Part shown: piece after piece, positions 1-5,088 of the stretch
Position numbering within the stretch: position 1 is the stretch's first letter
Layout of the letters: every line of letters begins with the position of its first letter
Assembly (NCBI GenBank): GCA_903883985.1
Contig: CAISDD010000083.1
Span: 1 to 5,088, forward strand
Source of the DNA: an uncultured Pseudomonadota bacterium
Lineage (GTDB): Bacteria; Pseudomonadota; Gammaproteobacteria; Burkholderiales; Thiobacillaceae
DNA: 5,088 nucleotides
Direction of reading: 5' to 3'
Notes under the pieces: model-generated
Seen by the model: only the letters and a program-made list of their open reading frames with translations
What the model was told of the DNA's origin: nothing
Database searches by the model: none
Translations under genes and position numbers: made by a program

Positions 1-220
1 ACTCATCGCCCCCCCCCCACAACTTTTGTATCCGCAGGGTCGGCAATTTGGGCATCTCAACCGGCGCAGTACCGGTCTTCACCAACAGCTTGTTGGTTTC
101 CGCCGCCAGGCGAATGACTGGGTAGCGTATCCCGGAGAACATCGGCATCCTCCTTAGGTACTCGAAGATGCGCTTGACCTCGCCAGACGCACACTCGGGC
201 GTGTTCAACTGAGGATTCAA
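1..220 (-). CDS. Unidentified protein fragment, runs off the left edge
   Basis: This minus-strand frame (plus-strand codons starting at 2, 5, 8 and so on) is open from the window edge rightward past base 220 and reads like real protein. It has a mixed helical stretch with many Arg, Lys and aliphatic residues, then a Pro-rich turn (VEMPKLPTLRIQKLW). Third positions are mostly G or C between about 160 and 215, which argues that coding extends upstream of the Met codons at 148 and 142. A perfect AAGGAGG lies six bases before the Met codon at 142, so a start there is an alternative. Right of about 220 the codons become rare (AGG AGG AAA, TTA), so I set the limit there, without a clear start codon. 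The left end crosses a ten-G run and stays open. I do not recognise the family; it could be a gene start, a gene end or a degraded remnant. Confidence 0.4.
   Translation of the reverse strand, partial: MNPQLNTPECASGEVKRIFEYLRRMPMFSGIRYPVIRLAAETNKLLVKTGTAPVEMPKLPTLRIQKLWGGGDE
149..155 (-). promoter_or_regulatory. Consensus Shine-Dalgarno AAGGAGG for a possible start at 142
   Basis: The minus strand carries a full AAGGAGG six bases upstream of an ATG at 142-140, which is ideal spacing. A second ATG at 148-146 is too close to use it. This supports translation starting at 142 if the fragment is a gene start. However, the same bases also read as Arg-Arg in the longer open frame, so it may be a chance match. 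Confidence 0.35.
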
Positions 221-221
221 G

Positions 222-227
222 GATAAT
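222..227 (+). promoter_or_regulatory. Candidate -10 box for the amidotransferase-to-glucokinase operon
   Basis: GATAAT matches the sigma-70 -10 consensus at five of six bases. It would place transcription start near 234, giving a leader of about 23 bases before the GTG at 257. No good -35 hexamer is visible 16-18 bases upstream (sequence near 199-205 is GCGTGTT). The box is supported mainly by its position and match, so it is tentative. Confidence 0.35.
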
Positions 228-244
228 GTCGCTTTCCTCCTTCC

Positions 245-248
245 AGGA
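245..248 (+). promoter_or_regulatory. Ribosome binding site supporting the GTG start at 257
   Basis: AGGA ends eight bases before the GTG at 257, which starts a protein with the expected amidotransferase N-terminus (MKPIAIFRHA). This favours 257 over the ATG at 226, which lies in another frame and overlaps the candidate -10 box. Confidence 0.5.
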
Positions 249-256
249 TCGCTGCC

Positions 257-964
257 GTGAAGCCCATCGCCATCTTTCGCCACGCACCTCACGAAGGCCC
301 GGGACATTTCTCCACTTTCTGCGATGCTCACGGTCTGCCCTGGGAAATGCGCTGCATCGACGCGGGCGAGGCGGTGCCCGCCACGCCCGATGCGTATTCC
401 GGCCTGGTGTTCATGGGCGGGCCTATGAGCGTGAACGACGATCTGCCCTGGATTCCTGGCGTGCTGGCACTGATCCGCGCGGCGGCTGCCGTCAATGTTC
501 CGCTACTCGGTCATTGTCTGGGAGGGCAGTTGATGGCCCGCGCGCTGGGCGGTTCGGTGGGGCGCAATCCGGTCAAGGAAATCGGCTGGGGCGGTGTGCG
601 CGTACTGGAATCGCCACAAGCCCTGGAATGGTTCGGCCCGGTGCGCAACTTCGCGGCATTCCATTGGCATGGAGAGACCTTCACCCTGCCTCCCGGTGCC
701 CAGCGCATCCTGGAAAGCGACTATTGCGCCAACCAGGCCTTTGTCCTGGGGCCCCACCTCGCCTTGCAATGCCATGTGGAAATGACCGAGCCCATGATCC
801 AGTCCTGGTGCGAAGTCGGCAGCGAGGAGATCGCCGCTGCGGCAGACAGCCCCGGCGTGCAGACGCGAGAGCAGATGGGGACGCTGAATGCAGTCTATCT
901 GCCAGCCATGCGCGCGGTGGCGGAACGGCTCTATGGTCGCTGGTCACAGGGCCTGAAGCGGTGA
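257..964 (+). CDS. Class I glutamine amidotransferase-like protein
   Basis: This 235-residue protein resembles stand-alone relatives of the GMP synthase glutaminase domain (COG0518 type). The family hydrolyses glutamine or gamma-glutamyl amides in the cytoplasm through a Cys-His-Glu triad. The nucleophile elbow is GHCLGGQL with Cys87, preceded by the FMGGPMSV loop near residues 52-59. The other two triad residues are His173 and Glu175 in LQCHVEMTEPM. The HWHGE segment at 136-140 is also typical. Length fits a complete single-domain member with no fused synthetase, so the acceptor of any released ammonia is unknown. There is no signal peptide. The start is GTG, chosen for the ribosome site and the natural N-terminus. 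The stop overlaps the GTG of the next gene (GTGA), so the two are probably translationally coupled. The family is secure; the substrate cannot be told from sequence. Confidence 0.92.
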   Translation: MKPIAIFRHAPHEGPGHFSTFCDAHGLPWEMRCIDAGEAVPATPDAYSGLVFMGGPMSVNDDLPWIPGVLALIRAAAAVNVPLLGHCLGGQLMARALGGSVGRNPVKEIGWGGVRVLESPQALEWFGPVRNFAAFHWHGETFTLPPGAQRILESDYCANQAFVLGPHLALQCHVEMTEPMIQSWCEVGSEEIAAAADSPGVQTREQMGTLNAVYLPAMRAVAERLYGRWSQGLKR

Positions 965-1224
965 GTGCGGAAGTCCTTACGCTGCCGCACCTGCGCGCCC
1001 TGATCGGACTGAAGGTTCGTCATCGGGGCGAGCCATGCATCGTGGTGGAAGTGCTGGAATCGCCCTGCTCCCTGATCCTGGAGGCGCACAGCGCGTCCAG
1101 CATGATGGCCGACCTGCATGGCCGCCCCTGGGAATATGGGCAGGAACACCGGGTCATTCCCGTCCTGAACGATGACCGCACCGCCTTGCACGACGCACTG
1201 TTGGACCTGGATCTGCTGGATTGA
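961..1224 (+). CDS. Small hypothetical protein coupled to the amidotransferase
   Basis: This is an 87-residue soluble protein of unknown function. The first part alternates hydrophobic and polar residues (LIGLKVRHRGEPCIVVEVLE, residues 15-34), a pattern typical of small beta-barrel or SH3-like folds. The end is acidic and leucine-rich (LLDLDLLD). There are two cysteines (26 and 36) but no metal-binding arrangement that I can recognise. The start is taken as the GTG that overlaps the amidotransferase stop (GTGA). A weak AGGG lies nine bases upstream, and coupling to the upstream gene would explain expression. The same frame is open leftward to an ATG at 226, but there it runs through the amidotransferase gene in the wrong frame and gives an Arg-rich, shadow-like sequence, so I reject the longer form. 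The context suggests co-function with the amidotransferase, but this is inference. Confidence 0.72.
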   Translation: MSAEVLTLPHLRALIGLKVRHRGEPCIVVEVLESPCSLILEAHSASSMMADLHGRPWEYGQEHRVIPVLNDDRTALHDALLDLDLLD

Positions 1225-1269
1225 CTCCGCGCGGGGAGAACGCCACGATGGCATACGCTAGCCCACATG

Positions 1270-1275
1270 AGGAGG
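1270..1275 (+). promoter_or_regulatory. Strong ribosome binding site deciding the sensor start at 1281
   Basis: AGGAGG stands five bases before ATG 1281. The competing ATG at 1248 has a GGGGAG at 1233-1238, nine bases away, and a TTG at 1221 has nothing convincing. The stronger site and the usual short charged N-terminus before the first membrane helix favour 1281. Confidence 0.6.
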
Positions 1276-1280
1276 ACGCG

Positions 1281-2924
1281 ATGCCTGCTGTCGAGAAGCG
1301 TAAATCAGGCCTGCTCTCGGCCCAGTTTCCTGTCATCGCCGGCTTCGCCATCGTCATCCTGTTGATGCTCGCCGTCGCCGCCACCGGCGTGGTGCATCTG
1401 CGCCTGCTCAACGGCCAGTTGACTGGCATCGTCGCCCGGCAACATCAGAAATCCGAACTAACCGTCTCGATGCGGACCCTGCACGAGGCGCGCTACCAGG
1501 GCCTCCTGCTGGCCAGCCGCCTGGATGAGGCACAGGCTCGCGCCGAACAACGGCGGCGTTTCACCGTTTCGGCTCGCGATTTCGCCGCATTGCGCGAGCG
1601 GTATATCTCACTGCCGCTCGATGACCTGGAGTCGGCAGCCTGGGGCGAGGTACGCAAGGAGCAAGAGGGCATAGAGACGCTCGCCAACACGGCCTTCGAT
1701 CTGCTTCAGGCCAATAGCCTGGAACAGGCCCGGCACTTGATCCGTGCCGAGATCAAACCGCGTGAGTCGCACTTGATGAACCAGTGGAATCATCTGGTGG
1801 ACATGCAGCGGTACAGGAAACTCGCGGCTCTGGATCAAGCGGCCTCGGCCAGCGAACACGCACTACGACTGGCGTTCGTCCTCTCCACCCTGGCCCTGCT
1901 GCTGGCGTTCGCCGTGGCCGTCTTCGTGATCCGGGTGAGCCGCCGCCTGGAACGGGATCTGTTCCAGGAACGCGAGCGCGCCATCGTGACCCTGCGCTCT
2001 CTCGGGGACGCGGTCATCCGCTTCGACGCCGCGCGCCACATCGCTTACCTGAACCCAATCGCCGAAACCTTGCTGGGCATGGAAGAAACGAGGTCTACCA
2101 ATCTGCCCGTCGGCGAGGTATTGCATCTGTTCGAACGCGAGAGTCGCGCCGACCTGACGACGCGTTTGCTCGACGAGGTGCTCGCGGGCAGGACCTACAT
2201 CCTGCCGCCGCCGGCCTGTCTGCTCTCTTCTCTGGGCATGGAATACGAGTTGGAAGGCAAGGCCTCCTGCATACACGACCTGAAGGGCGGAATCAGTGGC
2301 GGCATCCTGGTCATGAGCGATGTCAGCGAAGCACGCGAATTGCAACGCAAACTGCTCTGGCAATCCGACCATGATGCGCTCACCGGCCTGGGCAACCGCT
2401 ACGCACTGGAGGAGAGCCTGGCGCGCGCGCTCGGGGAGAGGCGTGCAGCCGGAGTGAGTGGGTCGCTGCTGCTGATCAGCCTGGAGCCGCTCAAGCGCGT
2501 GCGGATCAAGGCGGGCCAGGCGTGCAGCAATGAACTTGTGTTCCAGGTCGCACTGCTGCTGCATGCCAGGATGCGGGAAGCCGATTTCCTGGCGCGCATG
2601 AGCGAGGACGAGTTTGCCGTGGTGTTGCAGCCCTGCCCCGACGAAATGCGCATTGCCGAACGCATCCGCGACGACGTGATGGCCTTCCGCCTGCTCTGGG
2701 AAGGGAATACCTACCAGATCGGCGTGCATGTCGGCGTGGTGCGCCTGTCCGGCCAGACACGGGAAGACAGCCTGACGGCGGCCTATGCAGCGTTGCGCGA
2801 AGCCGAGTCGCAGGGCGCGGGCAGCGTCGTACACCAGGCGGTTCAGGACGACCGGATCGGCGAGGACACCAACACCGAGCCCACCCGCCATGGAGTGCAA
2901 CTCACATTGGAAGAGATGACATGA
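1281..2924 (+). CDS. Membrane sensor with PAS-like and degenerate GGDEF domains
   Basis: This 547-residue inner-membrane protein probably senses a periplasmic signal and acts in cyclic di-GMP signalling. A short positive N-terminus is followed by membrane helix 1 (about 15-38). A mostly helical periplasmic region (about 40-193) resembles four-helix-bundle chemoreceptor sensors. Membrane helix 2 (about 196-217) leads into a short helical linker, then a PAS-like domain (about 232-350; TLRSLGDAVIRFD, YLNPIAETLLGM, GGILVMSDVSEARELQ). The GGDEF domain (about 355-520) begins with the usual DALTGLGNR. Its signature is SEDEF (441-445) instead of GGDEF. The positions matching PleD Asp327, Asn335 and Asp344 are Ser400, Arg408 and Asn417, so cyclase activity is unlikely. 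The inhibitory-site motif RxxD (Arg432, Asp435) is intact, five residues before SEDEF. There is no EAL domain; the protein ends in a short polar tail. A start at 1248 would add 11 residues. The stop overlaps the glucokinase start. Confidence 0.88.
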   Translation: MPAVEKRKSGLLSAQFPVIAGFAIVILLMLAVAATGVVHLRLLNGQLTGIVARQHQKSELTVSMRTLHEARYQGLLLASRLDEAQARAEQRRRFTVSARDFAALRERYISLPLDDLESAAWGEVRKEQEGIETLANTAFDLLQANSLEQARHLIRAEIKPRESHLMNQWNHLVDMQRYRKLAALDQAASASEHALRLAFVLSTLALLLAFAVAVFVIRVSRRLERDLFQERERAIVTLRSLGDAVIRFDAARHIAYLNPIAETLLGMEETRSTNLPVGEVLHLFERESRADLTTRLLDEVLAGRTYILPPPACLLSSLGMEYELEGKASCIHDLKGGISGGILVMSDVSEARELQRKLLWQSDHDALTGLGNRYALEESLARALGERRAAGVSGSLLLISLEPLKRVRIKAGQACSNELVFQVALLLHARMREADFLARMSEDEFAVVLQPCPDEMRIAERIRDDVMAFRLLWEGNTYQIGVHVGVVRLSGQTREDSLTAAYAALREAESQGAGSVVHQAVQDDRIGEDTNTEPTRHGVQLTLEEMT

Positions 2925-3898
2925 AAATTCTCGCCGGCGATATTGGCGGCACCCACACCCGGCTGGCGCTGGCGCGACTCGATGGTTGCAAGGTGAGCGT
3001 CGAACGGGTGGAACGGGTATTGAACGCCGGACGCACCGGGATAGAGGCGCTGCTGGCGGATTTTCTCGCCCGCTCTGGCACGGTCGAAGCCAGTTGCCTG
3101 GCCGTAGCCGGGCCGACCGATGGACAAAGCGCACAGTTCACCAATCTGCCCTGGAAGATCGAAGCCGCCGTGCTGAGCCAGCGCTTCGGCGTGCCGTTTC
3201 GCCTGATCAATGACTTCACCGCCGTGGGCTGGGGGCTCAACTCGCTGGAAGCCGCCGATGTCGCGATCCTGCAAGCGGGCACAGCCGTGCCTGGTGCGCC
3301 GCGCCTGGCGCTCGGCGCCGGCACCGGTCTGGGCGTTTCGCTATGCGTGCCGCTAGGCGGGCAGCACGGCGACCTGTATCGACCGCTTGCCTCCGAAGGT
3401 GGCCACATCGGCTTCGCACCCACCGATGCGGAACAAGACAAGCTCCTGGCCACCCTGCGCCAGGAACATGGACGGGTATCCATCGAGCGCCTGCTCTCCG
3501 GGCCGGGACTGGTCAGCCTGTATCGCTTCTGCCTGACAAAGGCCGGGCGCGCGCGAGCCGCCTGGACGGACGCACCCGATGCGGCGCAGAGGATCAGCCA
3601 GGCCGGGCTGGCGCATAGCGATCCTGAGGCCACCCACGCCTTGCGCCTATTCGCGCGCATCTATGGCCAGGCGGCAGGGGATCTGGCACTGCTCACGCGC
3701 GCGGCAGGAGGCATATTCCTCGCCGGCGGCATCGCCCCGCAAATTTTGACGATGCTGCAAGAGGGCGAATTCCTCGTCGGCTTGCGCACCAAGGGACGTT
3801 TTTCGGAATGGATGGAGCAGCTACCGGTACGGGTCGTTCTCGACCCCGATATCGGCCTGAAGGGCGCTGCGCTGGCCGCCGGGATGGCAAGCGGCTAG
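2921..3898 (+). CDS. glk: Glucokinase (ATP-dependent, E. coli Glk type)
   Basis: This cytoplasmic enzyme phosphorylates glucose with ATP to glucose 6-phosphate, feeding glycolysis or the Entner-Doudoroff path. The 325 residues match the usual length of about 320. The ATP phosphate-1 loop is GDIGGTHTRLAL (6-17). The TNLPW motif is at 74-78. Sugar-binding and catalytic residues follow E. coli Glk with a constant small offset: Asn97 and catalytic Asp98 in LINDFTAVGWG, Glu159 and His162 in ASEGGHIGF, and Glu189 in IERLLSGPG. The phosphate-2 loop LGAGTGLGVSL is at 131-141 and the adenosine region GGIFLAGGIAPQ at 263-274. All key residues are present, so the enzyme should be active. Its ATG overlaps the stop of the sensor gene (ATGA), with a weak GGAAGAG upstream, which points to translational coupling. 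It converges on folD with overlapping stop codons. Confidence 0.96.
   Translation: MKILAGDIGGTHTRLALARLDGCKVSVERVERVLNAGRTGIEALLADFLARSGTVEASCLAVAGPTDGQSAQFTNLPWKIEAAVLSQRFGVPFRLINDFTAVGWGLNSLEAADVAILQAGTAVPGAPRLALGAGTGLGVSLCVPLGGQHGDLYRPLASEGGHIGFAPTDAEQDKLLATLRQEHGRVSIERLLSGPGLVSLYRFCLTKAGRARAAWTDAPDAAQRISQAGLAHSDPEATHALRLFARIYGQAAGDLALLTRAAGGIFLAGGIAPQILTMLQEGEFLVGLRTKGRFSEWMEQLPVRVVLDPDIGLKGAALAAGMASG
3895..3898. other. CTAG shared by the convergent glk and folD stop codons
   Basis: The tetranucleotide CTAG provides TAG at 3896-3898 for glk on the plus strand and TAG at 3897-3895 for folD on the minus strand. The two genes therefore overlap by four bases and leave no intergenic room for a terminator. 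Confidence 0.95.
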
Positions 3899-4743
3899 TG
3901 TTTCTCTGCCGCTTCCAGCGTGTTGCGCAGCAGCGTAGCCACAGTCATCGGCCCCACCCCACCCGGTACCGGGCTGATCCAGGCGGCACGCTCGCGCGCC
4001 GTGGCGAAGTCCACATCGCCGGTGAGTGAGCCATCCTCCAGGCGATTGATGCCGACGTCGATCACGATCGCACCCGCCTTGATCCATTCCCCCTTGACCA
4101 TACGCGGACGGCCCACGGCGGCCACCACGATATCCGCCTGCGCCACTTGGGCTGAAAGGTCGCGGGTGGCGGAATGGCATACCGTGACCGTGCAGCCGGC
4201 CAGCAACAACTCCAGCAGCATCGGCCTACCCACATGATTGGAGGCGCCTACCACCACGGCGTGCTTGCCGCGCAGAATCTCGCCCGTCGCCTCCAGGAGG
4301 CGCATCACTCCATAGGGTGTACAGGAACGCAAGGTGGGCTTGCGCACCGCCAGTCGGCCGATGTTGTAGGGATGAAAGCCATCCACATCCTTGTCCGGAC
4401 GGATGCGCTCGATCACCGTCTCGTCGTCGATGTGCGCCGGCAAAGGGGCTTGCACCAGGATGCCGTCCACGCTCGAGTCCTCATTCAGTTGGTCGATCAA
4501 CGCCAGCAACTCGGCCTGGCTGGTGGCTGCGGGCAGGTCATGGGAAATCGACAACACCCCCGATTTCTCGCAGGCCAGCCGCTTGCGGCGCACATAGATG
4601 CTGGAAGCGGGGTCATGGCCCAGCAAGATCACCGCCAGCCCAGGAACCCTCTGCCCGAGAGCGATGCGGGCACCGACCTCGCGCTGGATATCCTGGATGA
4701 GTGCGTCGGCGATGGCTTTGCCATCGAGGAGTCTAGCGGTCAT
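3895..4743 (-). CDS. folD: Bifunctional methylenetetrahydrofolate dehydrogenase/cyclohydrolase
   Basis: FolD interconverts 5,10-methylene-, 5,10-methenyl- and 10-formyl-tetrahydrofolate using NADP, supplying one-carbon units for purines and formyl-Met-tRNA in the cytoplasm. The 282-residue protein keeps E. coli numbering closely: Tyr50 and catalytic Lys54 in SIYVRRKRLAC, Cys58, Gln98 in VQAPLP (commonly VQLPLP), and Asp121 in KDVDGFHPYN. The NADP-binding Rossmann loop is GASNHVGRPM (166-175), followed by LLAGCTVTVCHSAT. The C-terminal signature PVPGGVGPMT is at 258-267. The start at 4743 gives the normal N-terminus MTARLLDGKAIA. No good ribosome binding site precedes it. The frame stays open upstream through the antisense strand of tRNA-Pro, which is a known source of false N-terminal extensions, so longer starts at 4803 and 4929 are rejected. 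It is transcribed away from the tRNAs and towards glk. Confidence 0.96.
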   Translation of the reverse strand: MTARLLDGKAIADALIQDIQREVGARIALGQRVPGLAVILLGHDPASSIYVRRKRLACEKSGVLSISHDLPAATSQAELLALIDQLNEDSSVDGILVQAPLPAHIDDETVIERIRPDKDVDGFHPYNIGRLAVRKPTLRSCTPYGVMRLLEATGEILRGKHAVVVGASNHVGRPMLLELLLAGCTVTVCHSATRDLSAQVAQADIVVAAVGRPRMVKGEWIKAGAIVIDVGINRLEDGSLTGDVDFATARERAAWISPVPGGVGPMTVATLLRNTLEAAEKH

Positions 4744-4774
4744 GGCGTGGATGCGGTCTGGTTGAAACCGCGCA

Positions 4775-4780
4775 ATTTTA
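4775..4780 (-). promoter_or_regulatory. Candidate folD -10 box
   Basis: On the minus strand TAAAAT matches the -10 consensus at five of six bases. It would start transcription near 4768, leaving a leader of about 25 bases before the folD ATG. The bases 17 upstream (ATGCTG) are a poor -35, so this is tentative. It is the only AT-rich spot between folD and the tRNA-Pro promoter. Confidence 0.3.
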
Positions 4781-4802
4781 CTGGAGCCCCCTGCCGCCAG
4801 CA

Positions 4803-4831
4803 TTGCTTTTCCCGGCATCGGCGGGTATATT
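4803..4831 (+). promoter_or_regulatory. Candidate sigma-70 promoter for the tRNA cluster
   Basis: TTGCTT (4803-4808) and TATATT (4826-4831) are separated by exactly 17 bases. The -10 matches consensus at five of six bases and the -35 keeps the TTG. Transcription would start near 4838, only a few bases before mature tRNA-Pro at 4842. The stretch after the -10 (TCAGCCCC) is GC-rich, as is common in stringently controlled stable RNA promoters. Stringent control is inference. Confidence 0.6.
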
Positions 4832-4841
4832 TCAGCCCCTT

Positions 4842-4945
<104 letters not shown>

Positions 4946-4951
4946 TTGTTG

Positions 4952-4971
4952 CAACCAGTCGTTGCTGGTTG
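4952..4971 (+). other. Hairpin in the spacer between the two tRNAs
   Basis: CAACCAG (4952-4958) and CTGGTTG (4965-4971) form a perfect seven-base stem with a six-base loop. No T-run follows on either strand, so it is not a classical intrinsic terminator. The right arm (4965-4975) could also pair with TTTCCACCAG at 4936-4945 with one bulge, giving an alternative fold. It may mark where the tRNA precursor is cut; this is inference. Confidence 0.55.
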
Positions 4972-4996
4972 GAAAACTTCTAGAGCCCACGGGATA

Positions 4997-5073
4997 CTGC
5001 CCGTAGCTCAACCGGATAGAGCACCAGCCTTCTAAGCTGGGGGTTACAGGTTCGATTCCTGTCGGGCAGACCA
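4997..5073 (+). tRNA. tRNA-Arg(UCU)
   Basis: This is a complete 77-base cloverleaf. Acceptor CTGCCCG (4997-5003) pairs with CGGGCAG (5063-5069). The D stem is GCTC/GAGC (5006-5009 with 5019-5022). The anticodon stem CCAGC/GCTGG encloses CTTCTAA with anticodon TCT at 5031-5033. The T stem ACAGG/CCTGT encloses TTCGATT. Discriminator A and encoded CCA (5071-5073) follow. It reads AGA and, by wobble, AGG. It lies 78 bases after tRNA-Pro with no promoter of its own that I can see, so it is probably co-transcribed. The AT-rich bases after it (5074-5088) show no terminator before the window ends, so the cluster may continue. Confidence 0.98.
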
Positions 5074-5088
5074 TAATAATCAATAAAT

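Noticed and set aside
57..287. Minus-strand 76-residue frame from Met at 287
   Set aside because: It is in a different frame from the more protein-like minus-strand fragment, has low-complexity Arg/Trp composition at its start, and overlaps the amidotransferase start.
226..960. Left part of the long plus-strand frame 226-1224
   Set aside because: It overlaps the well-supported amidotransferase gene in another frame and has an Arg-, Gly- and Ala-rich shadow composition. Only 961-1224 looks real.
1221..1249. Internal promoter before the sensor gene (TTGACT at 1221-1226)
   Set aside because: The -35-like match is good, but the bases 17 downstream (CACGAT) match the -10 at only three positions. 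The TTGACT also coincides with the end of the upstream coding sequence.
1863..3134. Long 423-residue minus-strand frame opposite the sensor and glk
   Set aside because: It is a shadow of high-GC codon bias on the other strand (Gln-, His-, Ala- and Arg-rich, no motif), while the plus strand holds clear domain families.
4952..4980. Intrinsic terminator between tRNA-Pro and tRNA-Arg
   Set aside because: The stem exists but no T-run follows on either strand, and the next tRNA begins 25 bases later.

Overview
This is a GC-rich, densely packed chromosomal segment that reads like a betaproteobacterium. The Rhodocyclales (Azoarcus, Thauera, Dechloromonas, Accumulibacter relatives) are my best guess. 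The guess rests on high third-position GC, an E. coli-type glucokinase, a closely E. coli-like FolD and tRNA genes with encoded CCA ends; it is an inference, not a database result.

Layout. Bases 1 to about 220 hold a minus-strand reading frame that looks like protein and runs off the left edge. I cannot name it. It contains a run of ten G (ten C on the plus strand) next to the edge. From 257 to 3898 four plus-strand genes are packed tightly: a class I glutamine amidotransferase-like protein, a small 87-residue hypothetical protein that starts on a GTGA overlap, a membrane sensor with a periplasmic helical domain, a PAS-like domain and a degenerate GGDEF domain, and a glucokinase that starts on an ATGA overlap with the sensor gene. 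These probably form one transcript. The only visible candidate promoter is a -10-like box just before the first gene.

The glucokinase gene meets folD (minus strand, 3895-4743) tail to tail, and both stop codons are read from the same CTAG tetranucleotide, so no terminator lies between them. folD diverges from a tRNA cluster across a 98-base gap. The cluster holds tRNA-Pro(UGG) and tRNA-Arg(UCU), both with encoded CCA ends. A promoter with 17-base spacing lies before tRNA-Pro. A 13-base tandem repeat that includes the tRNA-Pro CCA end, followed by a hairpin, fills the spacer between the two tRNAs.

How the parts fit. folD (one-carbon metabolism), glk (glucose entry to glycolysis) and the tRNAs are housekeeping genes. 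The most interesting element is the sensor protein. Its GGDEF domain has lost most of the residues needed to make cyclic di-GMP but keeps an RxxD inhibitory-site motif at the canonical distance, so it may be a cyclic di-GMP receptor rather than a synthase. Its gene is translationally coupled to a sugar kinase. I found no CRISPR array, complete insertion sequence, phage module or recognisable defence system.
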